From Capsicum annuum (Eukaryota; Streptophyta; Magnoliopsida; Solanales; Solanaceae): a stretch of DNA of 64,000 bases. The DNA lies in the NCBI RefSeq assembly GCF_002878395.1, contig NC_061122.1:74123458-74187457 (forward strand). Reading direction: 5' to 3'. Made by a program: the position numbers and the translations under genes. A model generated the notes under the pieces. That model saw only the letters and a program-made list of their open reading frames with translations. It made no database searches and was not told where the DNA came from. This document shows positions 62,298 through 64,000 of the stretch, in pieces (position 1 is the first letter of the stretch; each line of letters starts with the position of its first letter).

Positions 62298-64000
62298 ATA
62301 GAATTACAGATTTATTGATTGAAGTTGTTAAGGTTTTTGGCTTTTACTTTCCTTTTTTTATTGGGGTGTACACTGGTGTTTGCCCAGTACTAGGAGTCAA
62401 GTCAATCCTTGATCCATTTGATCTAAAGCTGAAAAGAATCCTTCAACACAATCATAGGATGTCTTTATACGATCGTGATGCTCATCAAGAGCTTTCTCTA
62501 AATGATCTGAATGACTTTCCTGCCCACCTCCCCGAGAGACAGTAGAGTAAACACCCACACGGTTACTAGCGATAGAACAACTAAAGAGGGATAATAAGGC
62601 TACCCTATATATATCTCCTGAGGCAGAGAGCAAGACAGAGACCGATAGCTGATCTTTGACCAAAACTCGATAGAGGTCGAAGAAGTATAGCTCAAGTACT
62701 CTTAGCCTATTATTATTTACCACCATTTGATGATCCAGAGGAAAACATGGGTTACATTGAGCCCACTAAGATAGGAGCAGTCAATAGTCTTACATTTCCA
62801 TCGAGTGTGAAGTTTGACATAATTAGTGCTATGATCCTTTTGTTAAATTTGAAAGGTGTGTTTGGTAGCTTGCCGACTGATGATACAAACATGCACCTCA
62901 TTAATTTTATAAGAATTTGCTCTTCATACACTATACCCAAGGTAGATTAGAAAGCTTTGAGACTCAGGTTGTTTTCTTTCTCTCTAATCGGTGAGGCAAC
63001 ATTATGGCTAGGGGAACTTCCTTATAGGTCCATTATTACTTGGAATGAGTTACGAAAGTAGATCATAGACCGTTTTTACCTCTGTCCTGATTACTGCAGT
63101 TGAAGCATGAGATCTATATTTTCAGTCAATTACATTTTGAATCTATGTAAGGGGCTTAGTTTTGGTTTAAGAAGAAGTTAATGATGGTGCCTAATATTAG
63201 GATTATAGGAAGTAATTACTTGAAATATTCTGTCAATCCCTGAATTGTAGTTCCAAACCTATGGTAGATACTATTACTGGTTAAGCATTCATGCTTCTGC
63301 TTTGGAAAGTAGAATTAGAGATATTAGATTATATCTCTCTCACCAACTGAGGGTGTCATACTCAGGAAGCAGAGAGAGGCTCTGGCATTTATGATATTAG
63401 GGCTTCCAGCAAGTATAGTGTAGCAGATGATAGAGTAGCATAGGAGGTTGCTTAGTTAAGGATGGAGGTTAGGTTATTGGCAATGCAGTTGTGAAGGTGA
63501 ATTTCAAGATAGTGAATGTCGTGGGCGCATAAGGTAGGGCCTCTAAATTTTATGATTCAGATATGGACGAAAAGAGAAAATAGCTAGATAAAGAGTTAAC
63601 GGGTCTCCAATCCAAGGGCCATTCATCTTCTCAAAACAATTGGAACTCTAGGAAAAGGAATTAAGGTTAGAACTATTATAGGAATAGATACAGGGATCAA
63701 AGTACAGAGAGAGAGATGGTGACTGGAGATTTAAAGATAATTACAAGGAAAAGATTGGTGTATCTATTCTACCCAAAAATCATGACACTGAATCAAGGAT
63801 GGAGGCTATGCTGTCCAAGCTAGTAAAGGGTTAGGAATGTCAAGAGAATTGCCTTAAGGATATTAAGGCAGATAGTTTAGTATTTACCTAGAAAGTGGAA
63901 TTGCATACTACTACAATCAAGAAATTAGTACAACAATTTAGATAGATTTCAACAACCTTAAGTAAGTGTTAACCGGTCCCCCTTAAAAGTAATTTGGTAC
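62298..64000 (+). pseudogene. gag: Athila/Tat-like gag, degenerate, incomplete
   Basis: A leader of about 160 bases precedes a stop-broken gag frame. Recognisable parts are PPFDDPEENMGYIEPTKIGA (near 62722), LLNLKGVFGSLPTDDTNMHL near 62840 and LFSFSLIGEATLWLGELPY near 62970. The middle motif is the Athila/Tat form of the Retrotrans_gag domain (minus-strand relative: LKGLFGGLADDDPNMHL). An Asn/Arg-rich stretch (near 63650) and a coiled-coil-like linker, RMEAMLSKLVKG (near 63800), come next. Stops at about 62948, 63060 and 63834 interrupt it. It continues beyond the window. Confidence 0.82.

Larger units (their letters stand above)
60889..64000 (+). mobile_element. Athila/Tat-like element, plus strand, runs off the window
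   Basis: A 5' LTR (about 60890-62274) is followed by a tRNA-Asp-type primer site and gag. Gag order and motifs match the minus-strand element at 27863-40481 (GEATLWL, then a coiled-coil linker), and both have the spacer AATTT between LTR and primer site. The LTR starts where the chromodomain of copy 4 breaks. Only the first 3.1 kb is in view. Confidence 0.85.

Noticed and set aside
62279..62545. 88-codon open frame after the Athila-like LTR
   Set aside because: It begins inside the primer-binding site and does not match gag; the real gag frame lies further on.

Overview
This 64 kb window is transposable-element-dense nuclear DNA from a flowering plant. It is AT-rich, has long (2-3 kb) LTRs, plant-type Ty1/copia, chromovirus and Athila/Tat-like Ty3/gypsy elements, a CACTA DNA transposon and one 100-N assembly gap. 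The LTR styles (TGTAATGACC... and TGTAACACCCC... starts; word clusters in U3) suggest a dicot, possibly Solanaceae; that is inference. I see no intact host protein-coding gene, rRNA, tRNA, CRISPR array or prokaryote-type operon. Nearly every recognisable coding piece is a decayed retroelement domain.

Layout. (1) 1173-14353: a Ty1/copia element on the + strand, flanked by the 5-bp target duplication AATAT. Its left end (flank + 5' LTR + start of gag) was duplicated in tandem with a 1021-bp period. Its pol is split by a 6.3-kb non-autonomous CACTA element (5361-11697, target duplication ATT). The CACTA carries palindromic subterminal repeats, gene-like GC-rich segments and a 2-kb array of ~88-bp repeats containing the assembly gap. 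(2) 14354-18214: AT-rich DNA with no recognised gene and one 197-bp tandem duplication. (3) 18215-23740: left part of chromovirus copy 1 (2.99-kb LTR, gag, protease, start of RT), broken by a TGTAACACCCC LTR-like segment (23741-27862). (4) 27863 to about 40481: an Athila/Tat-like element on the - strand, with gag, protease, RT, RNase H, integrase and an extra ORF between pol and the 3' LTR, in the position used by Athila env-like ORFs. (5) 40482-60888: three further chromovirus copies chained as internal-LTR-LTR-internal-LTR-internal, with a C-terminal chromodomain visible in two of them. The last copy is interrupted by a ~1-kb LTR-like insert. (6) 60889-64000: 5' LTR, tRNA-Asp-type primer site and gag of another Athila/Tat-like element on the + strand, running off the window.

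Within one element the parts would act together as usual: LTR promoter and primer site, Gag for the particle, protease/RT/RNase H for cDNA, and integrase (with chromodomain in the chromoviruses) for insertion. Stops, frameshifts, deletions and lost catalytic residues mean no element here looks autonomous. No convincing new biological system was found. The points most worth a second look are short reiterated words upstream of the TATA box whose sequence differs between LTRs of one family, a conserved 7-bp/9-nt hairpin in chromovirus LTRs, the dimeric CACTA minisatellite, and a 100-N gap whose two flanks are identical over 118 bp.
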